DNA of 64,000 nucleotides from Halocafeteria seosinensis (Eukaryota > Sar > Bigyra > Bicosoecida): NCBI GenBank assembly GCA_001687465.1, contig LVLI01000249.1, positions 86,047-150,046 on the forward strand, given 5' to 3'. This document shows positions 54,401 through 64,000 of this stretch, in pieces. Below the pieces are notes generated by a model, which was given only the letters and a program-made list of their open reading frames with translations, ran no database searches and had not been told where the DNA came from. Both the position numbers and the translations under genes were made by a program. Positions within the stretch are counted from its first letter, which is position 1. Each line of letters opens with the position of its first letter.

Positions 54401-57311
54401 GAGAGTCGGAATCAGTGTGCGAACCTCGGACAGTACTTCACCCCGGTGCATTGTGGACACTGACGCCGGAAATGGAGAAGAATGGTGGCGAGGAGTGCTC
54501 GAAATTGCCGGATGCCGTGAGCGCGCCTATTCGTCAGCCAAGTATTTACGAGAAAGTCAAGATGGGCGGTCGGCCCGTCTGAAAGCGTCAAATTGGCACC
54601 ATACATTTGAATCGCTGCGGGACGCGCTGGGTAGGCGACAATCACTGTTCAGTTCGCAAGAACCTCCGGATGAAGAGCTCCATCGAATTGATGACCGACT
54701 GCAGCCTTCGGCTGATCACGTGTTTTCCGTTCCCACTATAGCTGAGTTGGTGTCTGCCACTGGAGGAAAAAACATAGATCGGTACCATGTATCGAAGATG
54801 CTGTATGAGCACTCTCGACTTGTTAACCCAACCGGCAAGAGCGCTAGCTCTCTTGATATCAGCCAGACTCACTCATGGTTTTTGCGAGACTCGTTTCCAA
54901 GTGCAGTGGGCCCGTGGGTACCGGCTATCGGCCAGCTGTCTCCTTCGTTTGCCCTAATGATTTGGGCTTGTCGAGGATGCCTTTGTGTTCATCAAGAATG
55001 TCTGCCGTTGCTCGTTAGAACTGCTAGTATTGTCAAACGAGTGTTAATGTCTGCAGGCAATGAGGATTTACATGCATTAATCCAACTCTCCCGTTTACTT
55101 GGGAGGAAGTCGTTACTTCCCGCGCAGCTGGAGTCCTCCTTAAATCCAAGCCAAACATGGCAGCATCATCGCATACCCCCTCAGGTTTCGCGAACGTTTG
55201 CATGCCACGTTATCGAAAACGAATTGGTCAGTGCAACACGCGCACATTGGCCGATTGCTTCCTCCATATCTTTGCAGCTTCTGGGTGACCGAGGACTGGC
55301 TCTTTCTCCCGATATCCGTTATACCGCCCTTAAAAGCTTATCGATGCTTCCCCTGCACGAACTTCTCCCCTTGGTATTACCATTGTGCGTAACAGCGTTG
55401 ATATCGGACAGGAGCTCACAGGAGAAGGAGGTGACTAGCATAGTATTGTCCCTATGTGCGTCTTCCCCCGAGTCATTGGGGCGTCAGGTGCTTTGGACGT
55501 TCCAGTTTCTGGAACCTCGGATGCCTTTTTACAAGGATGAGATACGATCTTGTGTTCGTGAATTGGAGGATATTTTTGCCCCGTCGCTGTTGTACCAGAT
55601 TCGACGGGAATCGCAGTGGTGGACAGCACTGTCTGTAGCGTTAATGCCGTGTGCTAATGAAGATTCAGTCCGTCCAACGCTCAACAAGTTCCAGGAGGCG
55701 GACAATCTTATGCTACCTATCCATACGGGGCAGGTCATTGTTCCCTCTACATGGGTTCGGATACAATCCGAGGAGAGCGCAAAGGTTATCCGGAAGGGAG
55801 TAGCTCACGGAGGGGCTGAGGGCACTGCCTCGAAGCATGGACTGAAAGCAAAAAAGGAACATATTGAACAGAATGCTGACGAACTCAGCCGAGAAATGGA
55901 CACCGAAACAATTGAGCAATCCCTTCAACTGGCACTAGCATTGTTTGGTATTCATTCTTTTGATGGTGAAACAGAGGGCGACTCGCAGCAAAGCACGCTT
56001 CCGGGAATTTTTGGAGGGTTTGCTTCTCCGCAAAGAGACTCCGTAGGTGTTAGCATCCCACGCTGTGGCATTCCAGTTAAAGGTTTGGATCCCGATAAAT
56101 CGCGTGTTGTTGAAATGCGCCGGGGAAGCAGTAGATTTCAGCTACTATTCAAAGTGTCTAAAGAACGTAACGTTGAAGGGGATCATCACTCAGTTATTCA
56201 GTCTCACGTCTCCCGACCGTTGAGTATACAGGATGGATGTCTTCGTACTCACATGTTGTTGGCTGATCCGTCTGTGGTATTCACCTCCCACTCCTACTTT
56301 TCTATACTCGACACAGTTTCCGCGATATGGCGGAACGACGGCATGGAAATGGGAGACATAGTTAGTAAATTTGCCACAGGGCTGGTGCCAGTGGATGACA
56401 ACTACTCTGCTTTATTTCTGATCAGCCCTGAGGACGGCAAAATTGTTTCAGAAATACTTGGGTCGGAACATAGTGGGGAAAACACCCTGCGCCGATGGCT
56501 GTTGAGCCAGCTCCTTAACAAGTACTGCTATTCGGCAAACTTCCTGGCGGATGATGCATCCGAAGATATTGATGACGCTTCGGATACAGATGCGCCAGAA
56601 GCTGAAAACAATGACGGGACGAGTGATGCGTTCTCGACTGTAGTCAAGCATTTGCGGCTCTCATGTGCCGCGCTATGTGTGCAATGTTATATTTTAGGGC
56701 TAAGTTGCAGAGAACCTCAGCAACTGACACTTACTCCTGCCGGGGTTTTGCTTTTGAATGACGTCTCGGATAGTGATGAGCATGTCTTCAAAAACGATAA
56801 CTTCCATTTCGACGAAGGTGGTGCCTTCCATGGAACCCCGCAACTTCCCAGGAGCCCGGAACCCTCCCTCTTGTTTACTGATAGCATTGCGGAACCTCTT
56901 CTGTCAGCGGTTGGAGCTGATAGTCCAGATGTCACTCATTTTCAGGGTCAAGTAATGCCATCGGGTGTAGCTTCTATGATAGATATGGCGGTGGAAGGGT
57001 TTGCCTCGGTTCGTCGTCGTAGCATGGATATCATCACTTTGGCTGCACTCCATGGCTCAGCAGGTGCCCACCGTTTGACTACCTCTTATCATATTGCTTG
57101 CCTGCGTTCACGGCTCCTTTTGCATCTTTCGGAAGAAGATGCTGTCGTCCGATTTAAGAGCAATTTGGTCGATCTCCTTCGGAATGGACTCAAAAGCAAT
57201 GTCTCTCATTTGGCCGGTACCCAGCATGGGACGTTCACTACAGGGCGCTCGGGGTTCTCTCCCAGTACGCGTGGTGAAAACGTCAGTCCGGTGCATAACC
57301 AACTCAAGTGA
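51436..57311 (+). CDS. PI3K-family pseudokinase with cyclic-nucleotide-binding-like and GAF domains (2 exons)
   Basis: Model: join(51436..51957, 52026..57311), 1,935 residues; intron GTACGT...GGCTTGCAG. Order: disordered Ser/Gln-rich N-terminus with a polyQ run and two copies of an LxALYQ motif; a CNB-like domain (about 283-419: TVEKGDLLGS, LSIVLDGYASK, DSLGEYFI); a GAF domain (about 473-744: IAARWYGARVAVLYEVD, GKIINIKDIETDAKFD, CSSVIYVPVF, CGVLVLADK); a C2-like stretch (about 804-943: LGGACLPLFGG); a PIK helical domain (SISLQLLGDRGLALSPDIRYTALKSL, LGRQVLWTFQF); and a PI3K-like catalytic domain. The last keeps the fold (LLFKV, ILDTVSAIWRNDGMEM, SCAALCVQCYILGL, LSEEDAVVRFKSNL), but the catalytic GDRHxxN is GLSCREPQQ and DFG is DVS. 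It is probably catalytically dead, a cyclic-nucleotide- or small-molecule-regulated scaffold (inference). Confidence 0.75.
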
Positions 57312-58254
57312 AGTTCTCTTGGTTTTTTTGGCTAAGAGCGTTCTATGATATTAAAAGTTTCAATTCTAAAGAGACATTGGGGCTGGTATGGTAGCGCAGT
57401 GCTAAATCTACTTGCATTGGTAGGGCGTAGCTGTCACAGTTAGTACAACATAAATATGGTTAATTGTTTATATACGTAGAGGTAGTATGAATTCTTGAAT
57501 GGAAGGTAATTGAAGGCGTTACAACAAAGTAGGTCATAGTGAATGTCACGATTTACATGTTCCCCACACAGGCATCACTTCTTCGTTTCTTTTCTAGACG
57601 AGACCCTTAACTGAAACCCTGACTTCAAAAAAAATCGTACCATTGCAACGGATCAACTCCCCAACAAAGAATAGAGATGTGCAAGTGTCAAGGTCAAGAT
57701 GGTTCTGTCACTGACTAACGTCTAAGGGACCGCACTCATCGTTGTAAGGGTTTCACTAATGAATGTCTGAATACCCTCAAGATGAAGGGTTTTCAACTTG
57801 GAGGAACCCAACGCCCCAGATTACGTAAAGCCGGTTGACTGCCACCTCATTTGCGTGTTGGTTTGTTTTTTCTTCCGCAAATTTTTTGTCGTCCCACATA
57901 GTTGTTGCCACATACCGTGTTTATCTGAAGTTCCCACACTGCACTGCGTTCGCGTTCCCAATACAACAGAAATGGGTATTGTCTTTTCACTGGGCGATTG
58001 TAAAGCGAGTCACTGCGAGTGGATTTCAGTGTGTGTGTGTGTGAGTTTTTTTTTACCGAGTCCCAGATACACATACTACAACTGGTTCGTCAGCTACACT
58101 CAACTACTTGTACGGTACAACCTCTTCTGAATACTGTAGCTTTTGACATTCACAAGCACGGTAACTTCACATTGCACAGTGTACTACTACGCCGCATGAC
58201 AGACATTGTGAGTGATGTATCATCCTGCAGGAGGTGCCATAGCGTGATGTGAAA
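57312..58254. other. Intergenic between the PI3K-like and AlkB genes
   Basis: About 940 bp. Contains a (TG)n/T9 tract near 58030-58053 and the third GTAC palindrome. The ORF at 57798-58130 has no protein-like composition. Confidence 0.5.
58108..58120. promoter_or_regulatory. Palindrome TTGTACGGTACAA upstream of the AlkB gene
   Basis: Third copy of the 13-bp palindrome, 135 bp before the start codon at 58255. Confidence 0.55.
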
Positions 58255-59699
58255 ATGGGGGATGGTGAAAAGGACGTCATCAATCTTGTGGACCAAGACA
58301 GCGACGATGAGCAGCCAGAGGAGCCCCCGCCTCCTAGAGCCAAGGGTTGCTCCTCCTTGGAGAAGTGGCTACGGCACGGATCCACTGGCAGTGCATCTTC
58401 GGGAGCGTCGGCGACGACGCCCTCGAGCAATCAAGGGAGCAAGAGGGAGCGTGACACAGCAACGCCCAGACTGCCTACCAGTACCGGCAATGCTCTGGAC
58501 AAGTTGATGCCTTCAAAGGGGAATAAAGCCTCACGGAGTGACAGAAAGATCCCACAAGTACGGCCGCCACTGACCAGTTCCTCGCTTTGCTACCAGGAGC
58601 GGATTCTACCACGCGGACTCTGCCTTCGTCCGGGAGAGCCTGGTCCGTCTAGCATTACCTCGAGTGAATCAGTGGCCAAGCAGCGTACACAGGCTGAGAA
58701 ACCACCTCTGGCGCGGGGAATGCTTCTGTGGCGGAAGTACTTGAGTCCAGAGTTCCAGCAGCAGTTGCTCCAGACTTTTGACGAGGTGCATTCGCAAACA
58801 CCTGCATATATACCAAAGATCTATATCTACGACAAACCATGCTTCCAGAATGTGTACAGTCTCAGGTGGGTTTCTTACACATGCTTGAACATATCTCAAC
58901 ACTTGGAACAGCATTCCGTCATCTCAACCTGCTGCAGTGTTGGATCCAGTTGGCTGGCAGGGAGAAAGCGTTACTCAGGTGGAAGAAGCGAGTTTGATGG
59001 TGGGTTGGTTTCTCTAGAATGTTGACTAATTTTGGTTTTCATTCCATTGACACGTTTGTTGTGGCTCAGGCCTTGAGACACATCCGGTGCCTTCAAAACT
59101 CCGCGAACTATATGACGCCATTTTCAGTGACATTGACAACTTATTTCGGAGAGGAAAAGATCCCAAAGGCGATAGCTCAGTTTTACTTCCTGCCAATGCT
59201 TCTGCAGGAGATTACAGAAAAGGATCATGCGACGTAGGAGTTTTCAATTACTACCCGCCATCTTGGGGTAAATTGGGAATACACAAGGTATGGTGTTAGT
59301 TGACACACTACGAATGTAGGGTATATTTGTTACAGAGGGGATAAGTTTCGTACGGAAATTGTGATACAGGACGATTCAGAACCTTCGGGGGTGATCAGCA
59401 AAGGGTACCCTGTATGTTCGATCAGCATTGGCGATACGTGCGAGTTTTTCTACGAGTGGCCAGAAGTGCCGAGCTCGTCTGCGGAGAATAGACGAGCAAA
59501 CAGCGACAAACTCTATGCGGGCAGTAGACGAATTAAGATCCTCCTTCACTCAGGCGATCTGCTGTTATTTGGTGGACCATCTCGCTTGGTCAAACATGGG
59601 GTGTATCGTACAATGCCACACACTCGGCGGAGAGAAGATGGTGATATTTCGATGGTGGGCGGCAGGCTGAACATTACCCTCAGGACCTTGAATGAGTGA
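58255..59699 (+). CDS. AlkB-family Fe(II)/2-oxoglutarate dioxygenase (4 exons)
   Basis: Model: join(58255..58865, 58938..58999, 59070..59287, 59370..59699), 406 residues. The N-terminal 130 residues are disordered (Pro, Ser, Glu and Lys). The catalytic core has PPLARGMLLWRKYLSPEFQQ; VGVFNYYPPSWGKLGIHKDD, giving the HxD iron ligands; CSISIGDTCEFFY; ILLHSGDLLLFGGPSRLVKHGVYR with the second iron His; and GGRLNITLR with the 2-oxoglutarate Arg pair. The last acceptor (59369) was chosen over an earlier one because it creates H-K-D at the family spacing. AlkB enzymes remove alkyl groups from DNA or RNA bases; this one resembles the plant and bacterial AlkB group with SIGD in the core. Exon 2 is only 62 nt and its boundaries are the least certain. 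Confidence 0.85.
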
Positions 59700-59947
59700 A
59701 CAAGAAGCTTTCAGATATCAAAAGCAAACTTCCTCGTATTGCTGCAAAAGAATAACATGTAGTTGGTTTAGTAAAGGAAGCTATCTACCCCACATCAGAC
59801 TAGTGGCCCGAAGGTTACAAGCAGCATCTGAAGAAGTTAATATCAAAGTCCAGGCACTACAAGATGTACAAAATTTTTGCATTATGTGCCCGACAGCCCG
59901 GGGAATGATTTTGGAGGCAGCCTGATAGGAAAGGACACTCATACCAA

Positions 59948-62553
59948 TCAGCTTGGTGGAGGCGGCGGTGGATTCGCTTGAGTGTCAGTCTCCTCAGACT
60001 CAGAACTCTCTGAGTCTCCATGGCTTCCAACAGAATGATCATGCGAAGCATCGTTGCTGACATCGTTGCTACTCGGGCAAGTGCCCTCCACGATCGCAGT
60101 GAATGAATCAGACTGTAGCCGCTGAAGATCGCTTTCTAAATAGATACGTCTTCGAAAGAGGATTTCGGTTTCACGCTCTAACGAGTCTGCCATTTTCCAG
60201 ATTGTCGTCCCTTTAGAATTGTACTTCTTACAGTTCCACCAAATCCGCCGAACGTCGGTAATGAAGCCGACCGGTCCTTCCGGAGAAAACTCGTTTTCGC
60301 GCACGCTCGCTTGTACTCCTTCCATTTGTGGTACTGGCTGAACTGGCTCGTTTCGAAGGATTGAGCCAATATTCCTGTCCTCGTGGTAGTGACCCCTTCT
60401 CATGCGCGCCTCGACTGATGCAAGATCTAGTGGGAGTGCAATGATGTCGTTGTAGTCGGGAATGCCCAGTTTTACAGCATTGATAGGGGAAAAAAATGGA
60501 TCTGCAAATTCATGTCGCTGAAGATGCTGCAGAATTGATAAACAGCCGCCAACATTACCACGTGTAAAGAAGTTATGGTTCCAGAGGTCATCTAAGGTGC
60601 TTGGCGGGGGCTTCGCTAGTTGCCAATAAGGTTGTCTATCAATATCTGGCAAACGTGGTAAGCTACTCGTATAGCGTATTTGGGCTACATCTCGCCGTTC
60701 TTCTTCATCTCCATGCCGATCGCCGCGCCACGCCCCCAGCGTAGGAAGATTACGAAATCCGTAGGACAAATCAACCTTCCCCACACGCTCTCCAGAAAAT
60801 TTGCTTCCATAGATCACAGATTGCACATAGTTTCCTTCGGCACTGATCGAACCTCCACCGTAGATAGCCGTGCGAGGTAATATGTTAAGAGGATTTGCTC
60901 CACCCAGTGTGCGCGTTTCGGTTCCGGGGACAATCATGAACCGTTCTTCTACGTTTACAACCTGACGGTTATAGGCTATACCGTGGGTGCACACAAGGCA
61001 TGTCCACTTAGTGGACTGAACTTGTTGTAGTTTTACTCCGACGCAATCCTCATGAAATGACCGAGGACAGAGGTCACAACACAGAAGCTTCCCAACGCCC
61101 CCGCAAAAGCTACAGAAATTAATATTCCCATCATCTCCTTTCACGTTATGCGTGTCTTTTAAAGTCTTTCGCGGATGGCTACTTTCCTGAGATTGATTCA
61201 AACTGGAGCCACAATTAGAGCATATACTCTCTGTTTGCCCCACAGTCCGTTGACAGTTAGAGCACGCGCGGTGAGTCGTACCCGATTGTGTTTGACTATC
61301 CACCCTTCGTCGTTTGGATTCTGGCGTGTTCTTAGAGGGATCCGTTTGAGAAGACGTCTTCGTATTTCGACGGCCCTGGCTCTGGTTTCCGTGCTTGCCA
61401 GATTTGGGTGACTTGAGGTGTTCCTGAGTAAGCATGTCCACTCTAGCGGTGTTACTGTGACTGTATTCGTCAATTTGCTTCTTTAGCTCTTCAGTTGTCA
61501 TTTGCAGTACTCTCTTGAAAGAAACTCTTTGTTCTAATAGGAGTTTCTGAAGCTGATGGAAGCTAAGGTCGTTGACAGATTTGTCTCTAGGTGGAAGACC
61601 GGGCACTCGAGAGACATCCGCGTCGTAGAAAAGCGATCGTCCATTCAATCCATAAGCAAGGGTAAATTGCGACGGATCCATGTTTTCGGCTTTATTCAAG
61701 AGCATTGTGACGGATGACTCCTTTCGTGTCTCTCTGTATTGAGATAGTTTCAGCGCTTCTTGGTGTTTCGGGTCCCGCCTCTGCAAGTCGAATTGGTAGC
61801 GGACTCGATTTATAGCATCTTGTTGGACCTTGGCAAAACGAGCATCGTTTTTGCATTGCTCTTGTTTCTGTTTCTCTGGAATGATCATTGCTATACCTGC
61901 TTCTTTACCCAGTCTCCCAGCTTGATGGTGCCGTAGCCAGTGTAAGTACTGGTTAATTTTATCATTGAGGACCTGTTCAATCTCCCTCATCTGCCAGATC
62001 ATGCAAACGAAGCAACATCCATTCAGTCAGTATTTGTCTTAAACTCAAGGTGTAAACAGCGACTAACCTGTTGTGTAGTATAGCGTCGCTTTTGACATTC
62101 CTGCCGAACCACTCTGCAATTCCAAGCAAACCCGTTATGTCTGCACAATCGAGCAAGATGTTCCTGTGTAATCCAACCAACATACGTAAAAACATCATCA
62201 TCATCGTCGTCGTCGTCATCATCTTCCTCTCCCGATTTGACGTCATCCCTGGACGTAGCACTGCTGTTCGTCTGGGTAGTAGTACCCTCTTGCTGGGGTG
62301 AAGTTGGGCTCACCACAGCCTGGGCTGCAAAGGAGGACAAGGCAGCCGCGGCTTCAGCCTCATCAAACACGGGCGCTTCCGCCGCCGTTCCGGCGCCTAT
62401 TTGTTCATTGCCCTGCGGGACATCCTTGGTCTGGGTGAAATCGTGCCATGGATTGAATAAGTCAATGGTTTTGGGCCCCAGATAGGGCAAATCGACCTCG
62501 ATCCGAGCTCGCAGTAAGGCCCCTGTGGAGCCCATGGAAGTGGAATAAGACAT
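59948..62553 (-). CDS. PHD finger-bromodomain chromatin protein (2 exons)
   Basis: Model: complement(join(59948..61990, 62068..62553)), 842 residues; intron GTTAGT...CTGGCAG. Exon 1 encodes an Ala/Ser-rich and poly-Asp stretch, then a helical region (VGWITQEHLARLC..NGF). Exon 2 has a basic coiled region, a zinc-ribbon-like CSNCQR......CSNCG, a PHD finger (CSFCGGVGKLLCCDLCPRSFHEDCVGVK.....KWTCLVC) and a C-terminal bromodomain (CLSILQHLQRHEFADPFFSPINAVKLGIPDYNDIIALPLDLASVEARM, IWWNCKKYNSKGTTIWKMADSLE), where the conserved Asn is present in YNSKG. The tail is acidic and ends in seven residues of which six are Pro. PHD and bromodomains read histone methyl and acetyl marks; the protein probably belongs to a chromatin-modifying complex. 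The poly-Asp tract is coded by a GAT/GAC microsatellite (about 62192-62224). Confidence 0.88.
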
Positions 62554-63798
62554 CTTCCTGCAATATCTGTACAATCTACTGAGGTTGAATATCAATACAG
62601 GTGATATATATATACCAGCACTACCGAGAACCAGTACCCTCTTAATGGTACCGCACTTCTGCTAAAATTACTTTGAACCGAAGAAAGAAGCTGATACAGT
62701 GACATACAAATCAGTCGTATCCAGCAATGCGCAGCATATGTTTGTTGCATGAGACGAAGAACAGTGTATCGAATGACAAGGTCGTAGAATCGGCGCTTCT
62801 TCACAAGGTCTGCAGCATGGTGCGGAAAACGGCGTCAGAAAGGCACCGCACTTCTGACATTCTGTTCTTAATATTTTTTCATGCTGTCATAGACGCTAAA
62901 ACTGAATTGATAAAAATCTATAAGAATTTGTCTATCTATTATTCTTTCAAATTTTCAGTACGATAGCGCTGAATTGGTATATAGCGGAGGTATCCTCCCA
63001 GGGTCGTTCATTCCAAATCGCTTTTTGAAATAAGAGAAATTGGCGGAGGATGCGAAGGCGTAGCCCCATTGTACGAAAGAAAAATGGCAAAACCATGCAC
63101 ATGATGAAACTCAGAATCACATGGTCACACTCATTCGAATCTGTATGTACCATGAATTACACAAATCGCGCAACAAACTGAAGAACCTGGTAGGCCGCCA
63201 ACCAGCATCTGGGATCCATTCCGATAATACGTCTATAGCAACTTCACTAAAAGGATTGCATTCAAATGAAGACCGCGGATACGCCAGGATTTAGTTATTC
63301 GTGGGATGCCTTTGAGTGAAGCTTGCCTGAGCCATGATACAGCCGAAGAGATATACAGGGAAAGCTTGGCCGGAAGCCGAGTGGATTCCTGAGTTTCTTC
63401 ACAACTGCACTTGCGAAGCATTCAAGCAGCATGGATAATAAGACAAATAATTGTATGCAGAGATTCTTTTCCGGAGTATCCGGAAGGCTATTTCGATAGT
63501 GGGTCGCCAATTCGCCCGTCTCGTAACGTTGAGCGAAAGTGAAAACTGGCCTCTTTTCTACGATGCTGCTGCCATACATGATGACAGCACCAGACAATCT
63601 TTGGCAGGCTACAGACCGGAGGAACTCAGACAAATGTGCAAAGCTAGCGGTTTGCCTGTTTACGGTACAATGCTTGTACTCACGACTGCACCAATACCGG
63701 CGGGAGGATACTGAAGATGTTGACGACTGTCACCAAGAAGAGGGAGCTCCTTCCCCCACAAATGAGTCGACGACAGTATTGGTGAAATAAAGATCGCC
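62554..63798. other. Intergenic, 1.2 kb, with a SAP-like fragment
   Basis: No intact gene. The only protein-like signal is the SAP-like piece at 63560-63790. Otherwise A/T-rich sequence such as TAATATTTTTTC near 62870. Confidence 0.4.
63560..63790 (+). pseudogene. SAP-domain-like coding fragment with a single-base disruption
   Basis: One frame reads RQSLAGYRPEELRQMCKASGLPVYGTM and stops being protein-like; the next frame continues as LYSRLHQYRREDTEDVDDC to a TAA at 63788. The combined pattern (helix with EEL...CK.SGL, then GT..L.SRL) is that of a SAP DNA-binding motif. One extra base near 63671-63676 separates the halves, and no intron fits. Could be a pseudogene, an assembly error, or an exon of a gene continuing past the window. 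Confidence 0.35.
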
Positions 63799-64000
63799 AT
63801 GGCACCTAAGATAGCGTATCAAGACGCTCTAGTGGAAACCAAGCGGATCGAGCTCCCCGTTCTACCCAAACTGGCGACTCTGAACTCGACAGCGACTCCG
63901 TGGAAGCTTCGACGGAGCCAGATGAAACATCTTCAGAAATATATGGCAGTGCAAGCGCTCACCCCATCTTCAATAAAGGACGTCATGCGTACGGACGAGC
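63799..64000 (+). CDS. Start of a gene running off the right edge (tentative)
   Basis: ATG at 63799 in a good context (ATCGCCATGG) opens a 67-codon frame to the window end with balanced composition (MAPKIAYQDALVETKRIELP ... WKLRRSQMKHLQKYMAVQAL). A second open frame is acidic and Ser-rich, so the choice is not certain. No family recognised. Confidence 0.4.
   Translation, partial: MAPKIAYQDALVETKRIELPVLPKLATLNSTATPWKLRRSQMKHLQKYMAVQALTPSSIKDVMRTDE

Noticed and set aside
1-64000. Assignment to red algae or land plants
   Set aside because: Short introns and NB-ARC-TPR first suggested a red alga, but ARL13 is tied to cilia, which red algae lack. I left the lineage open.
1-64000. tRNA, rRNA, CRISPR arrays and bacterial operon features
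   Set aside because: No cloverleaf with A and B boxes, no rRNA signature, no spaced direct repeats and no Shine-Dalgarno-led gene clusters were seen.

Overview
The window is nuclear DNA from a eukaryote. Genes are compact: about 20 in 64 kb, on both strands, with short GT-AG introns (mostly 45-99 nt, longest about 320 nt). All three stop codons are used, so the code is standard. The clearest lineage clue is an ARL13-family GTPase (39.8-41.9 kb). ARL13 is a cilium protein, so this is probably a flagellated protist or alga. An atlastin-type GTPase and an NB-ARC/kinesin-light-chain-TPR receptor-like protein fit a protist or alga better than a land plant or yeast, but I cannot name the lineage. 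All gene models were built by eye from splice signals, reading frame and family motifs; none has transcript support.

Layout. 0-14.8 kb: an NB-ARC-TPR membrane protein, a small two-pass membrane protein, a CK1/VRK-like kinase fused to a DUF3253-like domain, and a GLUG-repeat protein that probably splices into a kelch propeller, followed by a decayed kelch fragment. 14.8-23.3 kb: RNA and chromatin housekeeping genes, namely BCD1/ZNHIT6, LEO1, an SRP54 M-domain-like organellar protein, RPAIN, SSU72 and a heat-shock factor. 23.3-28.7 kb: gene-poor DNA. 28.7-42 kb: a PLTSLRE-type CDK (CDK10/11-like), a WDR17-like protein, a GLUG-gene fragment, a doubtful small gene, an atlastin and ARL13. 42-46 kb: transposon-derived DNA (a MULE-like transposase with in-frame stops and a 5'-truncated LINE). 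46-49.5 kb: a frame-disrupted hypothetical gene, a 5'-truncated ABCF fragment and a SirB1/FBXO21-like gene. 50.8-51.1 kb: a repeat cluster. 51.4-62.6 kb: a 1,935-aa PI3K-like pseudokinase with cyclic-nucleotide-binding-like and GAF domains, an AlkB dioxygenase and a PHD-bromodomain protein. The end holds a SAP-like fragment and the start of one further gene.

How the genes relate. There are no operons. Several genes act in RNA polymerase II transcription and chromatin (LEO1, SSU72, CDK10/11-like, PHD-bromodomain), in RNA biogenesis (BCD1) and in DNA repair (RPAIN, AlkB). BCD1 and LEO1 are divergent, 59 bp apart, and probably share a promoter. The atlastin and ARL13 genes converge with 26 bp between stop codons.

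Most novel items: the PI3K-type pseudokinase with N-terminal sensory domains; the kinase-DUF3253 fusion; an ARL13 with a C-terminal B-box-like zinc finger; the GLUG-kelch gene with broken relatives at 13.8 and 36.6 kb; a 13-bp palindrome upstream of three genes; and two unnamed dispersed repeat families.
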